From Treponema sp. (lineage in GTDB: Bacteria; Spirochaetota; Spirochaetia; Treponematales; Treponemataceae), in NCBI GenBank assembly GCA_016297415.1, contig JAEDGQ010000014.1, positions 1 to 29,253 on the forward strand: 29,253 nucleotides of DNA. The letters are read 5' to 3'. The first letter of the stretch is position 1; every line of letters begins with the position of its first letter. Below are positions 7,683 to 15,345 of this stretch, piece by piece. Under the pieces are notes generated by a model that was not told the DNA's origin, did no database searches, and saw only the letters and a program-made list of their open reading frames with translations. Position numbers and translations under genes: made by a program.

Positions 7683-8900
7683 ATGAGTCAGACAGAAAAA
7701 GTCCTTAAATTTGGCGAAAGAGAAATAATTTTAATTGGAACTGCCCATATCAGTCAGGAAAGTTGTAATGAAGTAACAAAAGCTGTGGAAGAGAAGAACC
7801 CTGACTGTGTTGCAATTGAACTTGATGAAGGCCGCTACAATTCGCTTAATGATCCTGACAGCTGGAAAAAACTGGATATTATTAAGGTTCTCAAAAACAA
7901 ACAGGGCTTTCTGTTACTGGCAAACCTTGTTCTTTCCGGTTTTCAGCGGCGTATGGGTAAAAATGTAGGTGTAAAGCCGGGAGATGAAATGCGGGCTGCA
8001 GACAAAGCCGCAAAAGAGAATTCCATTCCCGTGGCAATGGTTGACCGTCCCATTCAGACAACTTTGCGCAGAGCCTGGGCTGTTAATTCTCTCTGGGGAA
8101 AATGCAAGCTTTTAAGTGCCCTTATTGCCAGTGCTTTTGACAAAGAAGAAGTAAGCGGAGAGCAGATTGAAAATCTGAAAAACAGCTCAGAAATGGACAG
8201 CATGATGAAAGAACTGGCTGAGTATATGCCAGGTGTAAAAACTGTACTTATTGATGAACGGGACCGTTATCTTGCCAGCAAAATCTGGGAATGTGAAGGT
8301 AATAAAACTCTTGCAGTTCTTGGAGCCGGTCATCTTCCTGGTGTTGAAGCATTTATAAAAAGCCTTGCAGACGGAACAAAAAAATCTGATGTTTCAGATA
8401 TTTCTTCGGTTCCTCCAAAATCATTTGGTTCTAAAATTCTCGGATGGATTATTCCTGTTCTTATTGTGGCTCTGATTGCAGCAGGTTTTGTTTATGGTGG
8501 TGCAACAAAGGGAACTGAAATGGTAAGTACCTGGGTTATCTGGAACTCTGTTCTGGCTGGACTTGGTACAATTCTGGCTCTTGGCAACCCGCTGACAATT
8601 CTTACAGCAGTAATTACTGCGCCTTTTACAAGTCTTTGTCCTTTAATCGGGGTTGGATTTTTTACAGGCATAGTTCAGGCTCTCGTATGTAAGCCTCGTG
8701 TAAGTGATCTGGAAACACTTCAGGATGATTTATCTTTAAAGGGTGTATACAAAAACAGAGTTCTTAAAGTACTTCTTGTATTTATTTTATCCAGTCTGGG
8801 TTCTACATTAGGAACAATTTATGCAGGTTCAGATTTTCTTGTTGGTGTTACACAGATTTTTATGAATCTTTTTGGTGCTGCTCCTGCCCAGGGAATTTAG
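7683..8900 (+). CDS. traB: TraB family membrane protein
   Basis: The 405-residue protein has a TraB/PrgY N-terminal domain: GTAHIS at 19-24, then VAIELDEGRY at about 43-52, followed by the region with MRAADKAA and the AGHLPGVEAF segment at about 220. The C-terminal 150 residues hold about four transmembrane helices (beginning WIIPVLIVALIAAGF at about 257, ending near LGSTLGTIYAG). The family is named for a plasmid pheromone-shutdown protein in enterococci; many chromosomal bacterial and archaeal members have no known substrate. The GTAHxS and Glu motifs have been suggested to belong to a metal-dependent peptidase-like active site, which is inference here. It follows the TPR gene by 23 nt (AAGG ribosome site at about 7671), so it probably forms an operon with it and an envelope function is likely. 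Its length is normal for the two-domain form. Confidence 0.88.
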   Translation: MSQTEKVLKFGEREIILIGTAHISQESCNEVTKAVEEKNPDCVAIELDEGRYNSLNDPDSWKKLDIIKVLKNKQGFLLLANLVLSGFQRRMGKNVGVKPGDEMRAADKAAKENSIPVAMVDRPIQTTLRRAWAVNSLWGKCKLLSALIASAFDKEEVSGEQIENLKNSSEMDSMMKELAEYMPGVKTVLIDERDRYLASKIWECEGNKTLAVLGAGHLPGVEAFIKSLADGTKKSDVSDISSVPPKSFGSKILGWIIPVLIVALIAAGFVYGGATKGTEMVSTWVIWNSVLAGLGTILALGNPLTILTAVITAPFTSLCPLIGVGFFTGIVQALVCKPRVSDLETLQDDLSLKGVYKNRVLKVLLVFILSSLGSTLGTIYAGSDFLVGVTQIFMNLFGAAPAQGI

Positions 8901-8962
8901 TTTCTGAGAGATTTCTTAGATAAAAATCAGATTGTTTTAAACTTATTTTTGGTTCTTTCCTG

Positions 8963-8975
8963 TATATTTGAACCA
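8963..8975 (+). promoter_or_regulatory. Possible -10 box giving a leaderless mRNA
   Basis: TATATT (8963-8968) ends 6 nt before the ATG at 8975, so transcription would start on the A of the start codon. No Shine-Dalgarno lies upstream of this ATG. The -35 region is poor (AACTTA at the 17-nt distance), so the promoter is only tentative. Confidence 0.3.
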
Positions 8976-10561
8976 TGATAAATAAAAGAAACAGAATTTT
9001 TATTTTTGTATTCTCATTATTTAGTTTTTCTCTTTTTTCCGGGGCCTTTTCCCTTTTTGCAGAAGAAACTGATTATCTTCAGAACCCGGAGTTCCAAAGA
9101 CTTTCTGCACTTCTTCAGGGGTATCTGGCAAATGATCTGGAACTGCAGAAAGTGACTCTTACAGCGCAGTCAAAAGCACTTGATCTGTCTTCATCAAAAA
9201 TTAAAGCAGGAATTGATGTTAAGCTTTCTACAGGTAATGTTTCAATTTCTACAGGCGGAAAAGACCAGACACGGATTACTGTTGCACCATCTGCTGTAAT
9301 CGGAATTTCTTTAATCAATGATGGACAAATTGATTTTTCTCTTCCGTACACAATCGAAGGTGATTCAAAAACTGTAAGTAACGGTTCAGTATCTGCAACT
9401 GCAGGTATTATTTCAGGAAGCTCCCGACAGTCAAAAATTTCCGTAATGGAAGCTGAACGCTCATATACAGAAGCCCGGAGAAGTGTCCGGGACAGAGCGT
9501 TGAATGCAGAAAAAGAATTCTACGAAAACCTCAAAAAACTTTATGAATCTGCTATTTCAATTCAAACTCTCAAATGCAATCTGTATGATGATTCCCTGGA
9601 TCTTCGTGTACTGGAAACTCAGGGATACAGTAAAACTTCTGCAAAATATCGCCAGCTTTTTCTAAAGGTTCAGTCGGACAAACGCAATATTCAGGAAGAG
9701 CAGAGAATTTTTGAAAGAGAAACTGCTATTTTTGCAAAGAAGTGCGGCATGGAACTGGAACGGACTACAGCAGTTGGTGATGAAAAAGTAGAAAAAGGTG
9801 AGAGGGACGAAAACTACGATCCTGTAAAAGCCGGAGAAAATGCATACAATGCTTCCATTTCTTTTTTGCCTGAAGCTATTCCTCAGGTAAAGGCTGAAGA
9901 TATTTTCAGCCATAATCAGGATTCTTATGTAAAAATTGAAAACGCCAGCTGGCAGAAACAGATTGCAGAATTAAAACGCCAGGCTGATGTTGATATGACA
10001 TTAAAAGCAACAGGTGAATATAAATTCAATTCTTCGGTATCTGGTTATGATGATGCCGGTGGAAAACTTGTTTTTGACTGGAAAGGAATATCTGCTTCTG
10101 CCGGAGCTTATGTTCCAACAGGAATAAATGCTTTCAGTTCTGCCCAGGAAGACTTAAGAAAAAATTCAAATCCTTACTTTCAGTTTTCTTTGGACTTTAG
10201 TCCTTCTCAGTGGAAACTTTCAAAACTTGAAAAACAGCAGGATGAAATCAATTCAAAACTTGAAGATATAGCAGTTAAAAATGCCAGGGATAATTACGAA
10301 ACAGATGTTCTGGCAAAAGTCAGCACTTTTCACGATATAAAATGGTCAGAAAATTCCTATGCCGAAGAATACGATATGTACAATCAGCTGGAATCAGATA
10401 TGGAAAAGTGGCTTAAGCAGGGAGTTGTTACAGAAAGTGACTTGTTAAATGCCAGAAATAATAAAGAAAAAGCCCGTCTTAACATAATGATAAACTGCAT
10501 TGATCTTCTTATTTTTAACAATGAAGTCAAACTTTTATTTTATGATGATATGGAGAAATAG
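8975..10561 (+). CDS. TolC-like outer membrane efflux protein
   Basis: The 528-residue product has a signal peptide (positively charged NKRNR, then a Phe/Leu/Ser core, cleavage near FAEETD at about 29). The body has the two-fold pattern of the outer membrane factor family: long amphipathic helices (about 150-270 and 400-520, many Lys/Glu/Gln heptads) separated by beta segments (about 60-145 and 340-385). TolC proteins are trimeric channels that carry substrates from the periplasm through the outer membrane. The three following genes encode the matching adaptor, ATPase and permease, which strongly supports the assignment. The adaptor gene starts 5 nt after the stop. The ATG has no Shine-Dalgarno but is directly followed by a good signal sequence, and no alternative start exists nearby. 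Sequence identity to E. coli TolC looks low, so the call rests on architecture and context. Confidence 0.8.
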   Translation: MINKRNRIFIFVFSLFSFSLFSGAFSLFAEETDYLQNPEFQRLSALLQGYLANDLELQKVTLTAQSKALDLSSSKIKAGIDVKLSTGNVSISTGGKDQTRITVAPSAVIGISLINDGQIDFSLPYTIEGDSKTVSNGSVSATAGIISGSSRQSKISVMEAERSYTEARRSVRDRALNAEKEFYENLKKLYESAISIQTLKCNLYDDSLDLRVLETQGYSKTSAKYRQLFLKVQSDKRNIQEEQRIFERETAIFAKKCGMELERTTAVGDEKVEKGERDENYDPVKAGENAYNASISFLPEAIPQVKAEDIFSHNQDSYVKIENASWQKQIAELKRQADVDMTLKATGEYKFNSSVSGYDDAGGKLVFDWKGISASAGAYVPTGINAFSSAQEDLRKNSNPYFQFSLDFSPSQWKLSKLEKQQDEINSKLEDIAVKNARDNYETDVLAKVSTFHDIKWSENSYAEEYDMYNQLESDMEKWLKQGVVTESDLLNARNNKEKARLNIMINCIDLLIFNNEVKLLFYDDMEK

Positions 10562-10566
10562 CGAAA

Positions 10567-11649
10567 ATGAAAATTAATATAAAGAAACTTAGTTCCCGTC
10601 AGAAAATTACAGCTGTTGTTATTCTCTCTTTGATTCTTGTTGCGGCAATAATAGGTGGAGCCAGAAAAATTGTAGCGTCCTCAAAAAAATCAGATCAGGT
10701 TTTTTATAAAGTTAAAAAAGAAACTTATGAAAATGTAATCGAAATCGCCGGAACAGTAAGTGCTGCCAAAAGCCAGACCTTAAAATCTCTTAACGATGGA
10801 ACTGTAGTCGGTGTATACAAAAAAGAAGGGGACCATGTAAAAGAAGGTGACCTTATTGTTCAGCTTGATGATACAGAACAGCTTTATAATCTTGCTAATC
10901 TGGACTATGAAATTTCGGTTGCCCGTCAGAATCAGACAAGCGGCAAAATCAAGCTTATGGAAACCCAGAGAAAATCTCTTCTCAGAAAAGTAAGCGACAG
11001 AAAAATCGTTGCAACTTTTACAGGTATTATTGCCAGCCTTGATGTAGATCCGGGCGACTATCTGGAAGCTAAAGATTCTATCGGAACTCTGGTAGACACA
11101 AGTTATCTGACTGCAGACGTTGAAATTGCAGAAACTGATGTTTCAAAACTTAAGGCAGGGCAGAAAGTTGTTTTTAAGTTTCCTGCCTGGCCGGAACCTG
11201 TAGAAGGATATCTTGTTTCTTTTCCGTCAATTGGTGAAGTTACAAGTCGTGGTGCCACAGTCGTAAATGCAAAAGTCAGAATTGATAATGTACCTTCAGG
11301 AATTCTTCCAAACTTCAGTTTTACTGGAAAAATCTACATAACAGAGCCTGAGGATAAAATTGTTGTAGAACGCTATGCCATTGGCCATGAGCAGGGACAG
11401 GCTTTTGCCGAAATTGTAGAAAAAAACGGCAAAGTAACAAAAGTAAAAGTAGAAGTAGAACCCTACACAATTGATTATGTAAACATTATAAGCGGACTTT
11501 CCGGAGGGGAAGTTCTTAAAGCTCAGAGTTCTGCAGGAAAGAGCGGCCGTATGAAAACTTCAACAAAAGGCAAAACTTCCGGTAACGGAGGGCAGGGCGG
11601 TGGTTTTGCACCTCCACCTGGCAGCATGGGCGGAATGCCGAGAATGTAG
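10567..11649 (+). CDS. Periplasmic adaptor (membrane fusion protein, MacA/HlyD type)
   Basis: The 360-residue adaptor is anchored by one N-terminal transmembrane helix (about 14-33). The lipoyl halves are visible as GTVVGVYKKEGDHVKEGDLIVQLDD (residues about 78-102, paired with IVATFTGIIASLDVDPGDYLE at about 139-159), followed by a beta-barrel (TADVEIAETDVSKLKAGQKV and onward) and a membrane-proximal domain. The helical hairpin between the lipoyl halves is only about 40 residues, clearly shorter than in E. coli MacA. The C-terminus is a Gly/Pro/Met-rich tail (from about residue 335) of unknown role. It would bridge the ABC permease and the TolC-like channel. GGAG lies at the very end of the upstream gene, about 11 nt from the ATG, suggesting translational coupling. 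The ABC ATPase gene follows after 11 nt. Confidence 0.88.
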   Translation: MKINIKKLSSRQKITAVVILSLILVAAIIGGARKIVASSKKSDQVFYKVKKETYENVIEIAGTVSAAKSQTLKSLNDGTVVGVYKKEGDHVKEGDLIVQLDDTEQLYNLANLDYEISVARQNQTSGKIKLMETQRKSLLRKVSDRKIVATFTGIIASLDVDPGDYLEAKDSIGTLVDTSYLTADVEIAETDVSKLKAGQKVVFKFPAWPEPVEGYLVSFPSIGEVTSRGATVVNAKVRIDNVPSGILPNFSFTGKIYITEPEDKIVVERYAIGHEQGQAFAEIVEKNGKVTKVKVEVEPYTIDYVNIISGLSGGEVLKAQSSAGKSGRMKTSTKGKTSGNGGQGGGFAPPPGSMGGMPRM

Positions 11650-11660
11650 GAAAAGCATTT

Positions 11661-12380
11661 ATGGCAGAACAAGTAATTTTTATGAATCAGGTTACAAAAA
11701 TTTACTCTATGGGTGAAGAACAGGTACACGCTCTTCGTGGTATCAGTTTTTCAGTAGACCAGGGGGAATTCTGTTCGATAATGGGACCCTCCGGCTCCGG
11801 CAAATCAACCTGTATGAATATGATTGGCTGTCTGGACAGACCAACGGGCGGTATAGTAAAAATCGGCGGAAAAGAAACTTCTTTAATGTCAGAAAAAGAA
11901 CTGGCAGTTCTCCGTAACAAAACAATCGGTTTTGTTTTTCAGCAGTACCATCTGCTTCCGTCTATGACCGTCCTTGAAAATACTATGATTCCTCTCCGCT
12001 ATCAGGGCATAGAAAAAAAGTTAAGAAGAGAAATGGCTCTGGAAGCCCTTGAAAAAGTAGGGCTTCAGGACAGAATAAACCATCTTCCAAACGAACTTTC
12101 CGGCGGACAGAAACAGCGTGTAGCAATTGCAAGAGCAACTGTAACAAAGCCCTCAATCATTCTGGCAGACGAACCTACAGGAGCTTTGGACAGTAAAACA
12201 GGAGAAGCTGTGCTGGAACTGTTTGGTCAGATTAATCAGACGGGAACCACAATTGTAATAGTTACTCACGATCCTCGAATCGGTAAAGCAACAAACAGAT
12301 GTATTCATATTCTGGACGGCCTTATTCAGAAAGATGACCGTCAGATTCCAATTTCTTTTGCGGAGGCTATGAAAAAATGA
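11661..12380 (+). CDS. ABC transporter ATP-binding protein (MacB/LolD type)
   Basis: The 239-residue ATPase of the MacB/LolD family powers the export complex from the cytoplasmic face. It has Walker A GPSGSGKST (about 43-51), a Q-loop in VFQQYHLLPS (about 92-101), the signature LSGGQKQRVAIARA (about 146-159), Walker B with IILADEPTGALD (about 169-180) and the H-loop VTHD (about 212-215). LLPSMTVLEN and EPTGALDS are typical of this branch. The upstream AGGA is about 9 nt from the ATG. The stop overlaps the permease start by 4 nt (ATGA), so the two are translationally coupled. E. coli MacB is one fused protein; here the ATPase and the permease are separate genes. Confidence 0.95.
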   Translation: MAEQVIFMNQVTKIYSMGEEQVHALRGISFSVDQGEFCSIMGPSGSGKSTCMNMIGCLDRPTGGIVKIGGKETSLMSEKELAVLRNKTIGFVFQQYHLLPSMTVLENTMIPLRYQGIEKKLRREMALEALEKVGLQDRINHLPNELSGGQKQRVAIARATVTKPSIILADEPTGALDSKTGEAVLELFGQINQTGTTIVIVTHDPRIGKATNRCIHILDGLIQKDDRQIPISFAEAMKK

Positions 12381-13570
12381 TTGAAGATTTTATTGATGCC
12401 TTCAGAAATTTTTCAAGAAGTAAAACCCGTACATTTCTTTCACTTCTCGGCGTTATTATTGGTGTAGCCAGTGTAATTATTATTACAGGCATGGGATCGT
12501 CTACTACAAAACAGATTGAAAATACATTTGGTTCTTCAGGCCTTGATCTTGTCAGTGTTTCTGCAGGCGGTTTTATGCGCCGTAACAGGGATTCAATTAC
12601 CCTGCGGTTTGACGAGGCTTTCCGTCAGGAGCTTTTTGACAACATCAATAATGTAAAAAAAATCTGGTATAAAAATTCTACCTCTGCCACAGTAAATTAC
12701 GGAGAAACAAGTGTAAGTTCTTCAATTACAGGTATTGAAACCGGTTATCTGGAGATGTACGGTCTTTCACTGGACTATGGTGAATATTTCAATGTTACAG
12801 ACGAGTATGCAGGTTCTCAGAAAATGATAATCGGAAGTGAAGTTGCCTCTTCACTTTTTCCAGACGGAAGTGCAGTTGGCAAAAATGTACTGGTGGTAAT
12901 CAGTAAAGTTCCTTTTTCTTTTATTGTTTCCGGAGTTCTTAAGGAACAGTCTTCTGGAATGGAAAGTTCCACAACTGGAATTTTTGTTCCACGAGGTTTT
13001 TATTCTAAAAAAATCAAACCAAATCCCGATGCTGACCAGATTATGGTTCAGGCATTAAAACCGGAAAACTGTACTCAGATGGTAACGGAAATAACGGAGT
13101 TTACAGACCTTAAGGCAGGTGCTTCGGGTGCAGTGCGCATTCAGTCCATGCAGACAATGATTGACCAGATGAGTTCGATTACAAACTCTTTGTCCCTTAT
13201 GCTTTCTGGAATTGCCGCAATATCTCTTCTTGTTGGCGGAATCGGAATTATGAACATTATGATTGTAACTGTTACAGAACGTAAAACGGAAATCGGAATC
13301 AGAAAAGCACTGGGGGCAAGTCCTTATGCAATCTGCCGTCAGTTTCTTGTTGAAAGTGCAAGTATTACGCTTCTGGGTGGAACACTGGGTGTCATTCTGG
13401 GAATACTTATTAGCTTTGCAGTTCAGTACATTAAAGGACAGCCTTTTGCAGTTCAGATTTCTGCCTGTCTTGTGTCCTTTGTTTTTTCAGTTCTGGTTGG
13501 AGTTATTTTTGGTCTGAGTCCTGCCATGGGTGCGAGCCGTCTTGATCCTGTTGAAGCTCTGGCCGGTTAA
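12377..13570 (+). CDS. ABC transporter permease (MacB/FtsX family)
   Basis: The 397-residue inner membrane protein has the MacB arrangement: one N-terminal helix (about 18-40, FLSLLGVIIGVASVIIITGMG), a periplasmic core domain (about 41-265), then an FtsX domain with three helices (about 270-295, 320-350, 360-385). The conserved cytoplasmic loop TERKTEIGIRKALGAS (about 298-313) and the C-terminal P-x-x-A-S-R-L-D-P-V-E-A-L motif are diagnostic. It overlaps the ATPase gene by 4 nt. With the adaptor and TolC-like channel it makes a complete MacAB-TolC-type exporter; substrates could be peptides, antibiotics, lipids or lipoproteins, and nothing in the sequence decides. No T-rich terminator follows; the GC-rich element at 13587 is next. 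Confidence 0.94.
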   Translation: MIEDFIDAFRNFSRSKTRTFLSLLGVIIGVASVIIITGMGSSTTKQIENTFGSSGLDLVSVSAGGFMRRNRDSITLRFDEAFRQELFDNINNVKKIWYKNSTSATVNYGETSVSSSITGIETGYLEMYGLSLDYGEYFNVTDEYAGSQKMIIGSEVASSLFPDGSAVGKNVLVVISKVPFSFIVSGVLKEQSSGMESSTTGIFVPRGFYSKKIKPNPDADQIMVQALKPENCTQMVTEITEFTDLKAGASGAVRIQSMQTMIDQMSSITNSLSLMLSGIAAISLLVGGIGIMNIMIVTVTERKTEIGIRKALGASPYAICRQFLVESASITLLGGTLGVILGILISFAVQYIKGQPFAVQISACLVSFVFSVLVGVIFGLSPAMGASRLDPVEALAG

Positions 13571-13586
13571 TTTCAGAAATTATATG

Positions 13587-13693
13587 GCACCACCGGCACA
13601 AGTGCCGGTCGCTGCGTCCGCCCTTCGCTAACGCTCATCGTCCTCGTCCACTTTGTTCCCTGCGGTCGACTGCGGGGCTCCCATCGCTGGTGC
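13587..13693. repeat. GC-rich intergenic element between convergent macB-like and radA genes
   Basis: A 107-bp GC-rich block fills nearly the whole gap between two convergent genes. It is bounded by short inverted ends GCACCA (13587-13592) and TGGTGC (13688-13693). Inside, ACCGGCAC (13592-13599) and GTGCCGGT (13602-13609) form a strong palindrome, and CTGCGG occurs twice flanking TCGA (13660-13675). There is no T-tract and no reading frame of note. It is probably a dispersed repeat or miniature element that may also end both transcripts. Confidence 0.5.
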
Positions 13694-13696
13694 GTT

Positions 13697-15058
13697 TTAT
13701 CTGGCGAAAAGTACTTTTATCATATCTTTTACAGACTGTACTTTTACTGATCCGTCTTCGGCTTCCGGGGCAAGTATTGTTTTAAATCCCAGTTCCCTGG
13801 CCGTTTTGATTCTCTGCTTAAGTCTTGAAACAGGTCTGATTTCTCCTGCCAGACTTAATTCTCCTGTAATTACAGTATTCTCCGAAACAGGAAGGTCTGT
13901 GCGGGCAGAGTAGAGGGCTGCTGCCAATGCTCCGTCAATGGAACTTTCTGTCAGTTTTACACCGCCGGCAACATTGATGTATAAATCGTTATCACAGAAT
14001 CTTATGCCTGTCCTTTTTTCAAGAACTGCAGCAACTCTGGCAACTCTGGCACTGTCAATTTTGTCCGAGTAAACCCTGCTTACATTTGCCTTTGCCGGAA
14101 CTGTAAGGGCCTGTATTTCTACAATGAAAGCCCGGCTTCCTTCAAATACTGCTGTATTTGCAATTCCTGCGGGAGTCTGTCCTGACCGTTTTGTTATGAA
14201 CATGGCATTGGGATCTTTTACCCCTTCAAGGCCTTTTTCTGTCATGGCAAATATTCCGATTTCATCTACAGAACCGAATCTGTTTTTTACGGCCCTTAAA
14301 AATCTTACATCGTCATCGTTCCGTTCGAAGGAGATGACTGTATCAACCATGTGTTCAAGGCTTTTGGGACCGGCAATTGTTCCTTCCTTTGTTACATGGG
14401 CAGACATAATCAGAACGCTGTCCCGTTCTTTTACCCAGCCCGTAAGTTCATTTGCACAGTACTTGAGCTGATTTATGGTTCCCGGAACAACTCCTGCTTC
14501 TACTGAGTAAACGGTCTGGATGGAATCTATAATTACAAAAGATGGATTTAAGGTTTTTAAGGCTTCCTTAATGTCTTCCAGCCGCATTGTGCAGAGAATT
14601 TCAATTCCGTCTGTATTTAACCTGAGTCTGTCTGCTCTGTTTTTAATCTGACCGGCACTTTCTTCTCCGGAAACATAAAGAACTCTTCCAGACAGATTTT
14701 TGCACCTGGAAGCAACTGCTGCAGCTGTCTGCATCAATAAAGTACTTTTTCCGATTCCTGGTTCACCGCCGATGAGAATTGCGCTTCGCTTCATGGCACC
14801 GCTACCCAGAACCCTGTCAAATTCCTGAATTCCTGTAAGCAGTCTGCTGTTTTCCTGGGCATTAACAGAAGCTAATGGTACCGGCTTTGCAATTTCAGAG
14901 GCTTTTTGTCCGAAAGCTGCAGCGGTAGAGTTTGGGTCTTCTATACATTCTTCAATTGTGTTCCATGCTCCGCAGGACGGACATCTTCCGTTCCATACAC
15001 TTTGAACTGAATTACAGGAACTGCATTTATATACTGTTCTTGCTTTTATTTTTGCCAT
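13697..15058 (-). CDS. radA: DNA repair protein RadA
   Basis: RadA (Sms) is a RecA-like hexameric ATPase that drives branch migration in homologous recombination. The 453-residue protein has all parts: a four-Cys zinc finger (Cys12, 15, 26, 29; CSSC and CPSC), Walker A GEPGIGKST (98-106), the RadA-specific KNRFGS motif (about 253-258), and a C-terminal Lon-protease-like domain without catalytic residues. The start is the ATG at 15056-15058: GGGAG lies 5 nt upstream of it, while an in-frame ATG 12 nt earlier overlaps that ribosome site and has none of its own. The gene stands alone. It converges on the ABC permease gene across the GC-rich element at 13587. Confidence 0.97.
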   Translation of the reverse strand: MAKIKARTVYKCSSCNSVQSVWNGRCPSCGAWNTIEECIEDPNSTAAAFGQKASEIAKPVPLASVNAQENSRLLTGIQEFDRVLGSGAMKRSAILIGGEPGIGKSTLLMQTAAAVASRCKNLSGRVLYVSGEESAGQIKNRADRLRLNTDGIEILCTMRLEDIKEALKTLNPSFVIIDSIQTVYSVEAGVVPGTINQLKYCANELTGWVKERDSVLIMSAHVTKEGTIAGPKSLEHMVDTVISFERNDDDVRFLRAVKNRFGSVDEIGIFAMTEKGLEGVKDPNAMFITKRSGQTPAGIANTAVFEGSRAFIVEIQALTVPAKANVSRVYSDKIDSARVARVAAVLEKRTGIRFCDNDLYINVAGGVKLTESSIDGALAAALYSARTDLPVSENTVITGELSLAGEIRPVSRLKQRIKTARELGFKTILAPEAEDGSVKVQSVKDMIKVLFAR

Positions 15059-15074
15059 GTTTGCTCCCATATTT

Positions 15075-15104
15075 AAGGTATTTATTTTCTGAGCGGGAAG
15101 TCAA
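15075..15104 (-). promoter_or_regulatory. Possible radA promoter
   Basis: On the minus strand TTGACT (15099-15104) is followed after 18 nt by TACCTT (15075-15080). The -35 is good, the -10 is weak. The predicted start lies about 10 nt upstream of the radA ATG, leaving just enough room for its GGGAG. Confidence 0.4.
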
Positions 15105-15182
15105 CAAAAATATAGTATGAAAGCCTGAAAAGTGGGGAAAATGTAAGTGATAAAAAACAAAAGATTATTCAGATTTTAACTT

Positions 15183-15230
15183 AAAATAATGTAAAAAAAT
15201 ATTGACGATTTTATTCTATGGCGGTAAAGT
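15183..15230 (+). promoter_or_regulatory. Strong stable-RNA-type promoter of the candidate small RNA
   Basis: TTGACG (15202-15207), exactly 17 nt, then TAAAGT (15225-15230). Directly upstream lies an A/T-only-like tract (15183-15201) similar to the UP elements of rRNA and tRNA promoters. The design closely matches the TTGACT-17-TAAAGT promoter of the tRNA/ribosomal operon at 16419. No protein-coding frame follows on this strand before the terminator. Confidence 0.65.
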
Positions 15231-15236
15231 AATCTT

Positions 15237-15334
15237 AGCTTGTAAAAAAGCTGATAAACTCTCTCCGATGTCCAGCTTGCTTGGACAGCAGGGGCTTCTG
15301 TAAACGTTGTTTGCAGAAGTCCCTGTTTTTTTTT
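15237..15334 (+). ncRNA. Candidate small non-coding RNA, about 98 nt
   Basis: This unit has its own promoter, defined start (A at 15237, 7 nt after the -10) and strong terminator, and contains no convincing open frame or ribosome binding site. Three hairpins are predicted: AGCTT/AAGCT (15237-15241 with 15248-15252), TGTCCA/TGGACA (15269-15274 with 15282-15287, extendable by one G-U pair), and the 17-bp terminator stem. A 16-nt single-stranded linker (15253-15268) holds CTCTCTCC, which is complementary to Shine-Dalgarno sequences. AGCTTG occurs both at the 5' end and in hairpin 2, so AAGCT could switch partners. It lacks the GGAAGGAAGCA signature of SRP RNA and is too short for tmRNA, RNase P RNA or 6S RNA. 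I do not recognise it as any known family. It sits between radA and cysE, which both read the other way. Confidence 0.6.
15289..15334 (+). terminator. Very strong intrinsic terminator of the small RNA
   Basis: A 17-bp stem (15289-15305 with 15309-15325; two G-U pairs) closes on a 3-nt loop and is followed by nine T (15326-15334). No plus-strand gene precedes it except the proposed RNA, which is the main argument that a transcript ends here. Confidence 0.85.
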
Positions 15335-15345
15335 CAGTTAGGGAT

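Noticed and set aside
8903..8920. Hairpin after traB as a terminator
   Set aside because: The 7-bp stem (TCTGAGA/TCTTAGA) is followed by TAAAAATC, not a T-tract.
13653..13913. Plus-strand protein opposite the 3' end of radA
   Set aside because: It is antisense to a well-conserved part of RadA and has no ribosome site or family resemblance.
15237..15334. SRP (4.5S) RNA, 6S RNA or T-box leader as identity of the small RNA
   Set aside because: The GGAAGGAAGCA-type apical motif of SRP RNA is absent, the length is far below 6S RNA, and there is no downstream plus-strand gene for a T-box to control.
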